A stretch of DNA of 64,000 nt. It comes from Ulota crispa (taxonomy: Eukaryota > Streptophyta > Bryopsida > Orthotrichales > Orthotrichaceae). Where the stretch lies: the NCBI GenBank assembly GCA_963920765.1, contig OY987249.1:12834817-12898816 (forward strand). Reading direction: 5' to 3'. Below are positions 39,977 to 52,585 of this stretch, piece after piece (the stretch's first letter is position 1; every line of letters starts with the position of its first letter). Position numbers and translations under genes: made by a program. Below the pieces are notes generated by a model, which did no database searches, was not told where the DNA came from, and saw nothing but the letters and a program-made list of their open reading frames with translations.

Positions 39977-40068
39977 GATCAATTTTTCTTAGTATTTTGT
40001 TTCCACTTGTACCTTGTCTTCCATTATCAAGATAGCCAGCCCATAGATTACAATTACATTACCCCATC

Positions 40069-40905
40069 ATGTCGCGCAATAATTTTGTTCCTGATGAGGC
40101 AAAACTTGTTGGATCAGCCAACTTTCACTTATGGAAGTACCTAATCACAAGAGTGGCAAAACGAGAAAAATTGTGGTTTATACTCTCTACCTCCTCTTCA
40201 GCAACTAGTTCATTATCAGAGCAGTCCAAAGACAAAAAGTCAAATGAGGAGTCAAAAGGTGAAAAGCACAAACGGCTCATGTACATCATGAGTACGTCAA
40301 TAAAGCCATCTCTCTTAGCAGAGTTGATTGAATATCAAGAACCAAAGCCACTATGGAACTTCTTCTATTAGTCATTTGAGGTGGATAACGATAGTTGCAA
40401 GTTTGAACTAAAAAATCAACTTGCATCAATTACTTTGTCCAAGAATTATGGTGTGGAAAACTATTTCTCACAATTCCGTCAAAATTTAGCTCAATTGTCT
40501 ACCATACAGGGATTACGGGCCAAAGTAAACGATACTGACTTGGTTCAGATTGTAATGAAAGCACTTCCAAATAGTTACAACCGTTTCCTTTAGAACTTCA
40601 CCAGCGCATGTGAGTTTCCTTTGCTCGAGCAGCTGCAGATGCGACTCATGCTCAAAGAGAGTTGTTGTCAATCAAAAACAAGAAAACCACTGATGAAATT
40701 AGAAGCATTATACTTCCAAGGAGGTTAGCAGGACTTCATGCTACCACCAACGCAGTTACGGTGGGGGGCAAACTACTTGGCCTCAAAACTTCCAGCATAG
40801 CATGCAAGGTACCTCCAACTCTTTTGGCAGTTCTCAAATTTGTCAAACGAGGTGTTTTTATTGTGGACGTCCTCAACACCACAAGGATATGTATCTAGAA
40901 TGCCT
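40069..40905 (+). pseudogene. Copia gag remnant with altered zinc knuckle
   Basis: ATG at 40069 opens a gag-like protein (NNFVPDEAKLVGSANFHLWK) interrupted by in-frame TAG at 40369-40371 and again at 40591-40593, then shifted. A nucleocapsid knuckle follows in another frame at 40853-40903, CFYCGRPQHHKDMYLEC; the fourth metal ligand of C-x2-C-x4-H-x4-C is Tyr in place of Cys. Confidence 0.8.
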
Positions 40906-40935
40906 CATAGATATTAGGAAGCTAGAAGCTGACAA

Positions 40936-42640
40936 ATGCACAAAGCTAGGAATAAACTCTTTCTTGGCAAATATTGCCCAAGACTCCAAGAGGAATCTTG
41001 GACTAGTCCAAAGGAGTGCAATATGCCTGACGACATAGAGCAACAAGATACTACGAACTTTGAAATGTTTGAAGTTGCTTTATCCTCCCTGTCAATTCAT
41101 GATCTAGAATCTAGATGGTATTTAGACTTTGGTGCTACGCAGCATGTGAGTGATGATCACAACAGCTTCAAGAACTTAGAGCATTTTCAAGGAAATGTCA
41201 AAACTGCTAACAGTCAGTGTCATCATATTGTTGGCAGAGGATTTGTCCATGTTACGTTACCTTCTGGCAAAATAAAAGATGTCTTTGGTGTTCTTTATGT
41301 GCCTGGCTTGAGCAAAAAAAATACCAATAGGTTTGTTGACAGACAAGGGGATTATTGCATGTTTCAACAATCAAAAATGTGTATTGTATAATGAAGGCAA
41401 TAGAAAGATTGTAGCTGAAGGACTGCGTAGCAAGAGAAATGGATTGTATAAATTATTGGCACTTGACTTAGAGATCTCAGCAGACGTGGCTCAAGCCAAT
41501 ATTGACACAGCATGTTTATGGCATTTCTGCATGGACCATATCAATTACGATCGATTGCAAGTAATGGCAAAGAAAGGCCTAGCATCTGATCTACCATACA
41601 TACTGACCCATAGTGAAGTATGTGCGCAATGTCAAGCCAGTAAACAAACTAGGGAAAGCTTTCCCTAGAATAGCATGTCATGGGCAACAAAACCACTCAA
41701 ACTAGTTTATGTTGATTTGTGTGGTCATTTACTAGTTCTGTCCCTTGGAGGATCACAATATTTCATGGTCATAATTGACAATTATAGCCAATACACTTGG
41801 ATGAAATTTCTACGATGCAAGTCAGAAGCGTTCGAACAATTCAAACAATTTCAACGTATGATTGAACAATAGCTAAGTACACATATTCAAGCAATAAGAA
41901 GCGATTGAGGTGGAGAATTCCATAGATTTTTCAAATCACTATACAAAATTTGGGAAAGATAGCTCACAAACATAGATACTCCTGAACAAATTGGAATATT
42001 GGAAAGGACAAACAAAAGACTCCTTGAAATTTCAAGAAGTATGTCAATACTTGCAAAAAGTCCGCGATACTTGTGGACTGAGGCCATCAATACATCTGTA
42101 TTCCTCACCAATTGGTCACCAACTATAGCAAATTTGCAGGTAACCCCTTTCCAGCAACTTTTCTACAAAATTCCTAATATCCCTTTCTTACGCATTTTTG
42201 GTGCTAGAGTTTATGTTTGGATAGATAGAGCACAATGAGATAAATTAGAAGTCAAGTCTAAAGTTGGTACTTTCCTAGGATATAATGAGCAAACTAAAGG
42301 TTTCCAAGTTTGGATTCTAGATAAGAGAAAAAGTGATATTAGCTTGCAACGTAAAGTTCAATGAGACAAACATAGTAAACAAACACTTAATGCCACCATT
42401 GCCTGCTATAGTCCCTTCTAGTTCTAGCTCAAGAAATCTATCTGATCCACAAAGTTTGAGAGAAACCTGGAGAGAAGTAATAGCACTAATCTCAAATTTA
42501 GAAACTCAAACTTTATTGTCAGTGTTAGGTCCCTCTTCACCACCAATGGAGGCACCATCTCAGCCAGAAACTAACCTTGAAATACCCAAACCAAATTTAG
42601 TTGATGCTCCACTAGGTAGTCCCATGCAAGTCAATGCTTA
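40936..42640 (+). pseudogene. Copia protease and integrase remnant
   Basis: Protease core WYLDFGATQHVSD at about 41116-41155: the catalytic Asp-Ser-Gly reads Asp-Phe-Gly (codon 41128-41130). Integrase follows: pre-integrase zinc region (WHFCMDHINYDRL ... CAQCQ), then the core with VYVDLCG, IRSD-stop-GGEF (TGA at 41906-41908) and the Glu of ILERTNK. Further stops at 41666, 41870 and 42236 and frame changes break it. The stretch 42333-42640 is the poorly conserved linker. Confidence 0.85.
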
Positions 42641-42654
42641 GGCTGATTTACCAC

Positions 42655-43838
42655 CACAATTCTCTTAGGCTTGGCTGCATCCTACTCGTGTTAGAAAACC
42701 ATTTGTCAGACTTAGAGATTCCTGCACCTATAGTGTAGAATTTATGACCCATATATTTCCACCATTCATTGACTATTTTCAGATGAGTGATCCCATCAAA
42801 ATTAATTGCTTTTTCAATGTTGTTGACAAGCCGTCCCAACTCCTCAACTTCTCAAAAGCCAACAAACACCAAGGCTAGAAAGCAACTATGAAGTCTGAGC
42901 CAAAATCCCTCTTGAAAAATTGCACTTGGGACTTGGTAGACTTCCCTGAAGGCGTGAAACTAGTAACAGCTAGATGGGTTTTTAAAACTAAAACAAGAGC
43001 TGACGGTCGACCGTCTAAATTGAAAGCTCGTTTGGTGGCAAGAGGATTTCAACATACTAGAGGCATAGATTTCAACAAAGTTTTTGCCCTAGTGGCAAAA
43101 TGGAAAGATGTGCATATGGTCGTCACTTTGGCAGCTAGCAACAATTGGTTACTTCTGCACTTGGACATTGTAACTGCATTCCTGAACAAAGACTTAAAGG
43201 AATTGGTATATATGGAAGTCCCGAAAGGTTTATGTAATGCCTCCACTGCAAACAAGGTTTGCAAACTCAACAAGTCGCTATATAGACTTAGCCAATCACC
43301 TTGGACTTGGTTCAAAAAAATCCATGGTTTTTTATCTAACCAAGGTTTAATGCACACAGAAGCTGACTACAGCTTTTTCTATATCACAAGTGGCAAAGGA
43401 GTTATGATCCTAATCTTATTTATAGACAATTTGCTCCTTACCGGCTCTGACATTGAAGGAATCAACAGCCTTAAGCAGAAGCTCATGAATACCTTTGAGA
43501 TGACAAACTTGGGAGCAATTCACTTTTATCTTGGCGTAGAGTTTGTTTGCTCTGATCAAGGCATTTTTTTATCACAAAGAAGCTACGCATCCTAGATTTT
43601 GCAAGGATTTGACATGAGCAAGTGCATAGCAGCTGCAATACCAATGCAGGAAGGTATATACCTTGGTGCAAAGGAACAGTCACCCATTATGGATATGAAA
43701 CAATACCAACATCTTGTAGGTATGGTCATCTATCTATGCAATAATAAGCCCAAGGTTTTGTATGCAGTGGGGGTTTTAAGTAGATTCATGCACAGTCTGA
43801 AAATTTCACCTATGGAAGCTGCATATCAAGTCCTTTGA
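42655..43838 (+). pseudogene. Copia reverse transcriptase remnant
   Basis: The longest open piece, 42888-43595, holds CTWDLVDFPEGVK, RWVFKTKTRADGR, KARLVARGFQ, LHLDIVTAFLNKDLKE and SLYRLSQSPWTWF. The active-site YVDD box reads FIDN; the last Asp is Asn (codon 43428-43430), and the piece ends at TAG 43593-43595, after which the same frame goes on. Inactive. Confidence 0.88.
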
Positions 43839-44390
43839 TACGTTAAAGGAGCTCTAGACTACGGAATTTTCTATGCAAAAGATCGCAGCACTTCCATGCT
43901 AGGTTATACTGATGCAGATTGGGGTAACTGCAAAATTGATTGCAAGTCGATAACAGGGTGAATTTTCAAATCTGTAGGAGGGCCAATTTCTTGGTCTTCA
44001 AAAAAGCAAAACACAATTGCGGTTTCATCAACTGAGGGCTGAGGCTGAAGTAAAAGCACTTACAAAGGGTATACAAGAAGCAATCTAGCTACAAACTTTA
44101 TCAGCAAAAATTCAAGGACTATCACTATATCCAATTCCACTGTTTTGCGACAATCAAAGCACACTCAAAGCCACCAAGAACCCAACTTATCATGAACAAT
44201 TGAAGCATATCAAGTTATGGGTGTATTTCATTAGAGAATGTTGTCAATGGTACAGTAGAAACACTATACTTTCAAGCATGTGACCAAGTTGCTGATATTT
44301 TAACAAAACCTCTTAGGAAGCAAAGGTTCTGGAAATTGAGAGATGACATGGGTATTTGTAGCATCAATTCCTTGCACAAAAACTAGAACC
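43839..44390 (+). pseudogene. Copia RNase H remnant
   Basis: Contains GYTDADWG, ISWSSKKQNTIAVSSTEG, LFCDNQSTLKATKNPTYHEQ and LKHIKLWVYFIRE in order, with stops and frame changes, then LTKPL-like sequence near 44305. This is the usual C-terminal end of a Copia polyprotein. Confidence 0.85.
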
Positions 44391-44526
44391 ACAAAGACAC
44401 TATGAGTTACTAAAACCTCTCAGTTGACATGGCTAAAAGCATGATACTCACAAGCCTTATGAGGATCAAACAATCAAGAACAACAATCCAATCTCTCTAA
44501 ATAACGACTCTCCATGCTAGGATTAC

Positions 44527-44541
44527 TTTGGTAAGGGAGGC
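44527..44541 (+). other. Polypurine tract of the Copia element
   Basis: TTTGGTAAGGGAGGC directly precedes the 3' LTR, where plus-strand synthesis would be primed. Confidence 0.65.
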
Positions 44542-44724
44542 TGTTGTTCACAAACAATTATGTGCATCCACCTCATATAGTACAGACATTCATCCTAGAT
44601 TACCTGTATATAGTGGTACATCTCTTTCCTGTACAAGATCTCTTTTATGTTATTCAAACCACTTGTATGAGCTTGTATTTGTGTCTTCTTGTGTGAAGTA
44701 TAGCTTGTGCACTTATCCTCAACA
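44542..44724 (+). repeat. Copia 3' LTR
   Basis: Begins TGTTGTTCACAA and ends TTATCCTCAACA; same length as the 5' LTR. Confidence 0.93.
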
Positions 44725-44729
44725 AACTA

Positions 44730-47700
44730 TAGCTCAAATCATCCATAGAACCAATACCAATTTGCTTGGATGTGCCAAGGTCAATAACTAAATTTACAAA
44801 ATTGACATGAGTTGTATATTTGTACAAGAATAGATGAAAAATATGCCCTACTTTCAAGAAACAAAAACCCTCAATACTAATTAAAATCAATGGCAATTAT
44901 GAAGAATGAATTGAATCACTCTATATTAACTCCTAAGCATCCAAGCCATTTTCACCAAAATTAGCATTTAAGGATACCTACAACTTTGATACATTATATT
45001 TCAATCATTTGGATGATCCACAAAATGTGACCATTGAAAACAAGGGGACACCTATTTAGAAAATGGCTTGCAAATTTTGGGAAAGCTTGATTGTGGGGGA
45101 TGGGAGATTATAACATTTGATCAAACAATGGTCATGTGATGGCAAAATCTCAATTTTTGGCAAATAGTTGTTTGTTGATTTCTACAAAATTCTAAATGCG
45201 TCTCCTTCACCTCAAATTTTGTAAGTAACAAAATTAGATGTGAATGCACACACTTGCAAATTATTGAAGGTCATACTTTGTTTGATGTTAAATTTTGAGG
45301 CTTTATATTGTTGTAGCACAAAAAATGGTGACCAACACAAATAGTGAGGGTTGCCACAATAAAGGTGTGAAACATGCTCAATCCTCATTGGCTTGTCTCA
45401 TGCCACCATAAAGTACACGCAAGGAAGCTTGCAACAAGTATTGACCACTTGCAACTTATAAGATATTGTCTACCACCTTACAATGCATGGTGTTCCACTC
45501 AATTGAGGCTCTATAAGCACTTGTACAATGTTTGGCCGGTCTTGCCATTACTCCACTTACATGAACAACTTAAATGCCTTGATAATTGTAGTTTATAACA
45601 AGGTGTAAACACTAGATTTTATACCTTAAAGTGGCTTGTGAAATCAGGTGAGGACACCTTTTGTCTATTGAGGCATTCATGGACTAACAAATGCAAGCAC
45701 AACACAACCATTGTCATAATGATGATTGTTTGGCAAGTTCTAGATCCAAATAGTTTGTGCTAGTGGTTCCAGAGAACCAACTACTTGTGTATTGTAAGTA
45801 GGTTGGTTTAGCAAAAAATCTGTTGGATTTTAAATTTGTGGTATGTAAAACTAGAGAGAAATCTATAAAGACTTAAAATCAACAAGTAAGAGAAAAAAAT
45901 TATAAGAAATTCACCTAATTAATAATGTGAATGGGCGGATTATTAAATGTCAATTTCTTAAAGTATAGAATATATGGTGCTTTGATGATAAACAATTGGC
46001 TAATTATAAGGGTTGGAAATTAAAATATCTTGATCTACTTAACTAGATGTCAATGTGTAAGTATAGCTATCATAACATTTAGTAGCCTGAAGAGAGGCTA
46101 CCTTTCCCTCTCTTCAAGTATCATCCATGAACTTCATCCTAACAAACAAAACAAAAAAATATTTTGTTTTGTTTTTTTTTCTAACATGGCTGGGCCCCCA
46201 CATTGACGTACATGCACTAAACTGAGCATCTCTTTCATAAACTTTGACAAATTCAGCCAAGTATTCCCATAGCTAAAGAATGGTGTGAAATATTCCACAC
46301 CATTCTCTTGGAGGGAGGGCAGCCTTTACTAGTGCTATTGAATGTTGTGATGTTTGAAAAGATTTTCTTTATCCAAAGCAATATTAAAAAGCAACCCAAC
46401 TACACAACAATCACAATTTTAAGAAGTGCTATGCATGTAATTATAGAAGGGCTATCAAGTGATTAAAACGATAGTTGAATTCACACAATTGTTATGTGAA
46501 AAGATGCAATATAATCTTGATATTTAGTTATAAATCTTGAAGAAAAACACTTTTGAAAGAGGTTTAGAATTTTCACTTGATGAAGCCGTGAAGGTGATAA
46601 CTCTTAAAATAACTTTTACAATGATTTCTTAAAAACTTTTATATTTTCAATCCCATCTCTTGAGATTGGAAGAATCTTTGACCATGAATAGTCATGGAAA
46701 GTTCAATTCATGCCAAGGCTATGTAAAAGTTGATCATAAACAAAATATTACTTGACATAGAGAAAATGGAGCCTGTAAATGTTTCAAGAGAAATCGGCCA
46801 ATTAGGAAAATGACCCGAAACAGCGAGGGATTCAGGGAATACGACAAAAACCGGCTAATGCTTAAGTTAAACCCACCACATACTGAACATTCCCCGAACA
46901 ATATTTTGCGTTGTGGAAACCATGCAAAAAACGATTAGTTCAACAAACAAAAGTACAACAAACGTACGTAACACGTTCACCCACTGATAAGAAACGTTTG
47001 GAAGGACAAATGGTTGAGCGGTATGCAATTGGCATCTATTTGCAGCCAGCATTCAGCAATAATTACAAAGGGCACTTCTTGCGTGAGGAACTTTGCTACA
47101 TTTGTTTAAGCTCTCAGAAAAATATGCTTATATGTCAACCCAATAAACCCCCTTGCAATTACATATGAGCAAGTGAAGGACATGCAAAGTAACAAAACAA
47201 GCCCGCACTCCACTCACTGTCATACTCCCCTCCCGCAGTCCATCTCAGCAGCTGCATGCAAGCGGTGACGAACAGCAAACACCACCGCCACCCCGATGAC
47301 ACCCCCAGGTCTCCATCCAGTCATCACTCCGAGTATCCCACAATGCTCTCTGAACTCCAACAGCTTTTTAGGCGAGGGAGCGGTTGCTAAGCCCAACGCC
47401 TGTCCAGTACTACCGGTAGCAGCAAACCGCTATCGCTCTTGCTCGAGTACAGCGTCGAAAGGGCTAAGCTAAATTATATGAGATGGAAGACATATTGCTT
47501 AAACAACGCCAGGTACAAACTCAGATTTGAACTCATCCGGTCTATCGAAAGGAAGTTCACGTCCTAAACAGCTGACCTGCAAATCTATATCTTTCAACCT
47601 GTCCAGGTAGGCAGAAAATCGAAATTACAAAAACGTTATAAAATTATCGAGAAAGCATGCGACTGGTTAGACTGTCGAGAATCTCTGAAACTGGCAATGT

Positions 47701-48359
47701 CTCAATTCAACAAACTCCAACACATTGTCAAACATATACCCCTCTACAAGGTCATTACTACCTCAAATATGATATACGACATCGCACGCGACCCAATTAA
47801 ATCATCTTCCAGATGTCCACCAAATGCTCGATAGGTCCGCGAACAACTGGAAGCATCACCCACATCTAACTACGACAACAAAATCCGAGAGAGAAAGCTT
47901 TAAGTCGCAGATAAAACTTTCCCTACCAGTACACACGAAATGAAAGACCTCACACGGTCATTACCACTGTACCAACTTAAAACTCCAATCTCACCCGCCT
48001 TCACCAACACCCAAACCTGACAGCAGCAAACACCGTCATCGACAACAGAAAAGAACCAGCTACACAAAACCAAACCTAACCACACCACCTGCCAAACTGT
48101 CCATATTCACACTGCAATGAGGACGAGTCCACGGTTTTGAGATTGCGGGAAAAAACAGTTCCTCTTAAAACAGGAACTCAAGCACATACATCAAAGGCCA
48201 CTACCAGCCCTGCCATCTCCGGTCTAGCACCCACGTCTGCCTCTGCCGCGCCTGCAGCAGATACACCGACCCACCGCACACACTGAACAAATCCAAACCC
48301 GCTCTCCCTGCCGCACCCCACTCGCCGCGCCCCTCTTCCACCCCCTCCTCCCGCACTAT
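44730..48359. other. Intergenic DNA between Copia element and EF1A
   Basis: AT-rich to about 46800, then closer to genic composition towards the EF1A 3' side; the last few hundred bases probably include the EF1A 3' UTR (reverse strand). One clean hairpin lies at 46278-46305 (GAATGGTGTG ... CACACCATTC). No other gene recognised. Confidence 0.5.
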
Positions 48360-49939
48360 TCACTTCTTCTTCGCTGCCGCCTTGGTGATCTTAGCGCCCG
48401 TCGCCTCCTTCTTCTCCACCGCCTTGATCACGCCCACCGCCACCGTCTGCCTCATGTCGCGCACCGCGAACCGACCCAGCGGAGGATACTCCGCGAACGT
48501 CTCCACCGTCATCGGCTTCGTCGGAATCATCTTCACGAACCCCGCGTCTCCGTTCTTCAGGAACTTGGGCTCCTTCTCCAGCTCCTTGCCCGACCGACGG
48601 TCCACCTTCGTCAAGATCTCCGAAAACTTCACCGCGATGTGCGACGTGTGGCAGTCCAGCACCGGCGCGTACCCGTTCCCGATCTGCCCCGGGTGGTTCA
48701 TGATGATCACCTGCGCCGTGAAGTTGGCTGCCTCCTTCGCCGGGTCGTTCTTCGAGTCCGACGCCACGAACCCTCGCTTCAGATCCTTCACCGCCACGTT
48801 CTTCACGTTGAACCCCACATTGTCCCCGGGGTGCGCCTCCAGCATCGACTCGTGGTGCATCTCCACCGACTTCACCTCAGTCGTCAGCCCCGTCGGTGCG
48901 AAGCACACCAGCATACCCGGCTTGATGACTCCCGTCTCCACACGTCCCACCGGCACAGTTCCAATCCCGCCGATCTTGTACACGTCCTGCAGCGGCAGCC
49001 GCAATGGCTTGTCGGACGGCCTCTTCGGCTCCGACACGCTGTCCAGCGCCTCCAGAAGAGTCGGCCCCTTGTACCAGTCCAGGTTCGTCGACCTCTCGAT
49101 CATGTTATCGCCCTCGAACCCAGAAATCGGCACGAACGGAATCTTGTCCGGGTTGTACCCCACCTTCTTCAGGTACGCCGACACCTCCTTGCTGATCTCC
49201 TCGAACCGCGCCTTGCTGTACTTCGGCGTCGTCGCGTCCATCTGCGCCACACAAGCCATTCCCAATCCCCGCCGTCAGCTCTACCCCACTTTAATGCACG
49301 CGTCACCCTCCATACAACCGCCCGACCTAAACCGCAACTCCCCTTCCAGAATCCCCTCCTCTATTCGTCCCAACCCCGCAACCACACCGCCGATTCCCCT
49401 CTCCACAAATCCCAAACAACCCCCCCCCCCCCCGCCCTTCCACAAACACGCCCGCAAAGAAACAACAGAAACCCTACCTTGTTGCAGCAGCAGATCATCT
49501 GTTTCACTCCCAGCGTGAACGCCAACAGCGCGTGCTCGCGCGTCTGCCCGTCCTTCGAGATACCCGCCTCGAACCCTCCCGTCGTCGAGTCGATGATCAG
49601 CACCGCGCAGTCAGCCTGCGACGTCCCCGTGATCATGTTCTTGATGAAATCGCGATGCCCGGGCGCGTCGATCACCGTGCAGTAGTACTTCACCGTCTCA
49701 AACTTCCACAGCGCGATGTCGATCGTGATACCGCGCTCGCGCTCGGCCTTCAGCTTGTCCAGCACCCACGCGTACTTGAACGAGCGCTTGTTCATCTCCG
49801 CCGCCTCCTTCTCGAAGCGCTCGATCACACGCTTGTCGATACCGCCCAGCTTGTAGATCAAGTGGCCGGTGGTGGTCGACTTTCCGGAGTCGACATGGCC
49901 GATGACCACGATACTGATATGAACCTTCTCCTTACCCAT
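48360..49939 (-). CDS. EF1A: Translation elongation factor 1-alpha
   Basis: GTPase that brings aminoacyl-tRNA to the cytosolic ribosome. Two coding exons on the reverse strand, 49939-49478 and 49241-48360, give 447 residues, the normal length. The 236-bp intron has GT/AG borders and a long G-run. Motifs: G1 [10 protein letters not shown]2 region GITID, G3 DAPGH, G4 NKMD, G5 region [10 protein letters not shown]. The intron falls between NK and MD. Domains 2 and 3 follow ([27 protein letters not shown]) with a Lys-rich C-terminus. Codons end mostly in G or C, as expected for a highly expressed gene. ATG 49939 matches the universal MGKEK start. An apparent start in the intron (49265) is only a retained-intron reading. 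Confidence 0.97.
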
Positions 49940-50600
49940 CTTGAACTATCTGCCAAACAACAGTCCCCAACGCCCAGGATTAGGGAAGATTTAAAGTCAT
50001 TTACTTCAACGAACACATGTTTAAGATTAGGGTTAGAGTTAGATACGGCTATCAAAGCCTGGTTTACAGAATTAGTCATTCAATCACGTCGGAGTTTCAG
50101 CACGTAGGTTTTAGAAAAACAATGAAGTGAAAAAACTCGAACAGACTAGACCTCGGCAACCTGACTCAAAATTACAACAAAGAAGTCCATCTCCTCTGCA
50201 TCAACTCAGACATCGTTCGTGATGCTCGGACAGCTTATATCCACAAATCGTTTTTCTCTTAAAATGATCGATACAAGTAACAACGAAGCAGATTGCAGAC
50301 AGATGTCCGGTGATCTTGGACCATAGCCGCTCAGACGGAAAAGATAAGACCAGAAAAAACAAGACCAAGATCTGCCTACCCGCACCAAAAATTTGTGAAA
50401 AGCACTTGAAAAATGAACGAGGAAAACAACGAGAGGAACTTACCGCGAGGAAGAAAAGCGCCGATAAGGCGACAATGAAGAAGCTGCAGAAGTCCCAAGC
50501 AGAGGTGCTCAAGCGGTCAAGCCGCAGCAGCAGCAAAACCTACGAGATAGAGAGAGTGAGCTGGTTGGTAGAGGAGGTAGCATATACACTCTGCACCAGA
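49940..50600 (-). promoter_or_regulatory. EF1A leader with intron and promoter region
   Basis: Reverse strand. A leader intron from about 50443 (donor GCG|GTAAGT) to 49950 (acceptor GGCAG) ends 10 bases before the ATG, as in most plant EF1A genes. It contains AACCCTAA (telo-box) at 50034-50027. The leader exon holds a CTCTCTCTATCTC pyrimidine run near 50550. A TATA-like GTATATGC lies near 50577. Start site is inferred. Confidence 0.6.
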
Positions 50601-51002
50601 CGGCTCCTTCGGCTTCGCCAACCGTCGATGAAGGATCGGACGGTAGTGACCTGGAATGATGCGTGGTCGTCCGCACGGGTTCTATTAAAAGAAAAGTCGC
50701 GTGACAGTTGGGGCGGCTGCACAAGAACCTATGCCGGGGCCTCGAAAATCGTGCGCACCGGTCATCGGCACAGGCTCACAGCGGAGCATGCCAACGTGGC
50801 ATGAAATCAGACATTGAGAAGGCTAATCATTGGTAAAGTATCACAGCAGCGTTCGGGGAGAAATTTCAGCATTGCCTGCTCATTTTCGCTGTTTGGTGTA
50901 TTCAACCGGATTTTTAAAATATTGGCCAGTTTTAGCGGTAATTCCTCAAAAAATCATTTACTGTTTTTTACATGATATTGAAATCGGTTAATTTCCTTAC
51001 CC
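50601..51002. other. Upstream region of EF1A, no gene seen
   Basis: Mixed composition near the EF1A promoter, then AT-rich. No ORF with motifs. Confidence 0.45.
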
Positions 51003-51337
51003 TTAACCCTTAAATGATCATAGGGCATATACGCTAACATATAATTGTCATTTGCTATCAATAAGAAATTTTAATTTGAGATCTCAAGTAGTTCATTAGA
51101 ACAGCATTGATTAAATAACTGAAAGGTCTTTTGCAACTAGTACCATATGGGGTATTTTTCTTGTATTTGGAATGGATCCACACCTCTACTACATTTGAGA
51201 CCAACAAAGAAGTTGGAGAATAGATCAATGCCGTTCTAATGAGCTATTTGAGATCCCAAATTAAAATTTCTTATTGGTAGCAAATGATAATTATACGTCA
51301 ACATATATACTATGCCCTATGGTTGTTTAAGGGTTAA
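51003..51337. mobile_element. TTAA-type palindromic MITE, family C
   Basis: Starts TTAACCCTTAAATGATCATA and ends CCTATGGTTGTTTAAGGGTTAA; long inverted repeat continues through GGGCATATAC, CATTTGCTA and AATAAGAAATTTTAATTT. Length 335 bases, arms about 110-120 bases. TTAA bounds both sides. Non-coding. Confidence 0.8.
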
Positions 51338-52189
51338 ACTTAAAACATGTATTAGCCAAATTTTGTTCATATCAAAAAATAGTATGTTTATGATCAATTA
51401 TTGTGTATCCTTGACATGAACTGACATAGTCCTTCACCATGAAGAGGCCATAGATTCTCCCAATTCCAACTTGTGAAGGTGAGATTAAAAACAAAAAAAA
51501 GTTAATAATAATCTAATGTAATATTTAAATTTTAAAATTATCACTTTCTTCAACTAAATTTTTTAAACCTATCATATGATATTTTCAAGGTTTTCAACTA
51601 GAAATCTATATTTTGTTGCATTTTTTTACAAACAAATTGCATCAATTGATATACCGTTGCAATAATTTGATGGCCTCTCTATTGTTACATGCACAATAAT
51701 TTGTATATTTGTGACAGTCATGCAATTGCATTGCTTTTGTATAATGATGTTTCATACAAAAGTAGCCTTTTTCTATAGAGATGTACTTACACATTAATAT
51801 CTAGCTATTTTGGAAAGAATAAGAAAATTAGGATATTTTGATTTTAAAATGGATTTTAACAAATTGAGATCAAAAAATCTTCATATGCAATGTCCATTAA
51901 CTAAGTGGAACCTTGCAATTTGAAATAACAAAAATTATTGTTTACTAGCTACGACATCTACAAAGAGATGTATAGTAAGAGACCTTGCGTAGTTTTTTTC
52001 TCCGAGATTGTTTCAAAAAAGAATCTAAGTAGACTACTCCGCAATGACAAACCCAATTACTTATTAGGCATATGAATTGGATTTAAGATTTTCAAAGCAT
52101 CAATAATATCATTATTGACAAGTTTCACTTCAAGAACCTTGTATATTGCTTCAACATACAACCTTTGAAACTTCAATGCATTTTTTATA
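51338..52189. other. AT-rich intergenic DNA
   Basis: AT-rich, no motif-bearing ORF. The T-rich stretch at 52182-52189 is the target duplication of the next element. Confidence 0.5.
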
Positions 52190-52585
52190 GGGACCGACTA
52201 GGTGGACACCCCCCAATTGCTACGCAGAGACCACCATAGCCAAATCTATTAGATTTGAGATTATTATTATGCTAAAATATGGAATATAATCAAAGCAATA
52301 CTTTAACATACATCTGTGTTTACAAGCACTCCAAACATACAACAAATCTGTGTCATTTGTGACACAGTCATGAGTCAAATCAATAAATGGAGCAACTAGT
52401 TTAACTCCTAACCGTCTCACAAATGAGGCAAAAATGTTGTGTGTTTGCAACACTTGTAAACGGAGATGTACGCTAAGTATTGCTTTGATATGTTTCTTTT
52501 AGAGTAATAATAATCTCAAATTTAATAGATTTGATTGTGGGGGGTGTACGCTTAGCAATTGGGGGGTGTCCACCTAGTCATTCCC
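52190..52585. mobile_element. hAT-like MITE with 8-bp target duplication
   Basis: Ends are inverted repeats: GGGACCGACTAGGTGGACAC left and GGGAATGACTAGGTGGACAC right (reverse strand), continuing through CCCCCAATTGCTA and a further GATTTGAGATTATTATTA-like block. The 8-bp duplication TTTTTATA flanks both sides (52182-52189 and 52586-52593). Length 396 bases. Eight-base duplication is typical of hAT elements; class is inference. Confidence 0.88.

Larger units (their letters stand above)
39778..44724 (+). mobile_element. Ty1/Copia LTR retrotransposon, complete but inactive
   Basis: 183-bp LTRs at 39778-39960 and 44542-44724, both TGTTG...CAACA. The 5-bp target duplication AACTA flanks it (39773-39777 and 44725-44729). 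The primer-binding site follows the left LTR directly and a purine tract precedes the right one. Internal order gag, zinc knuckle, protease, integrase, reverse transcriptase, RNase H is that of Copia. My hand count gives about 16 differences between LTRs, near 9%, so the insertion is old. Confidence 0.93.

Noticed and set aside
48382..49685. Open frames of 378 and 348 codons on the forward strand opposite EF1A
   Set aside because: They are antisense shadows caused by the strong G/C third-position bias of EF1A; composition is Arg/His- or Ser/Pro-rich with no motif.
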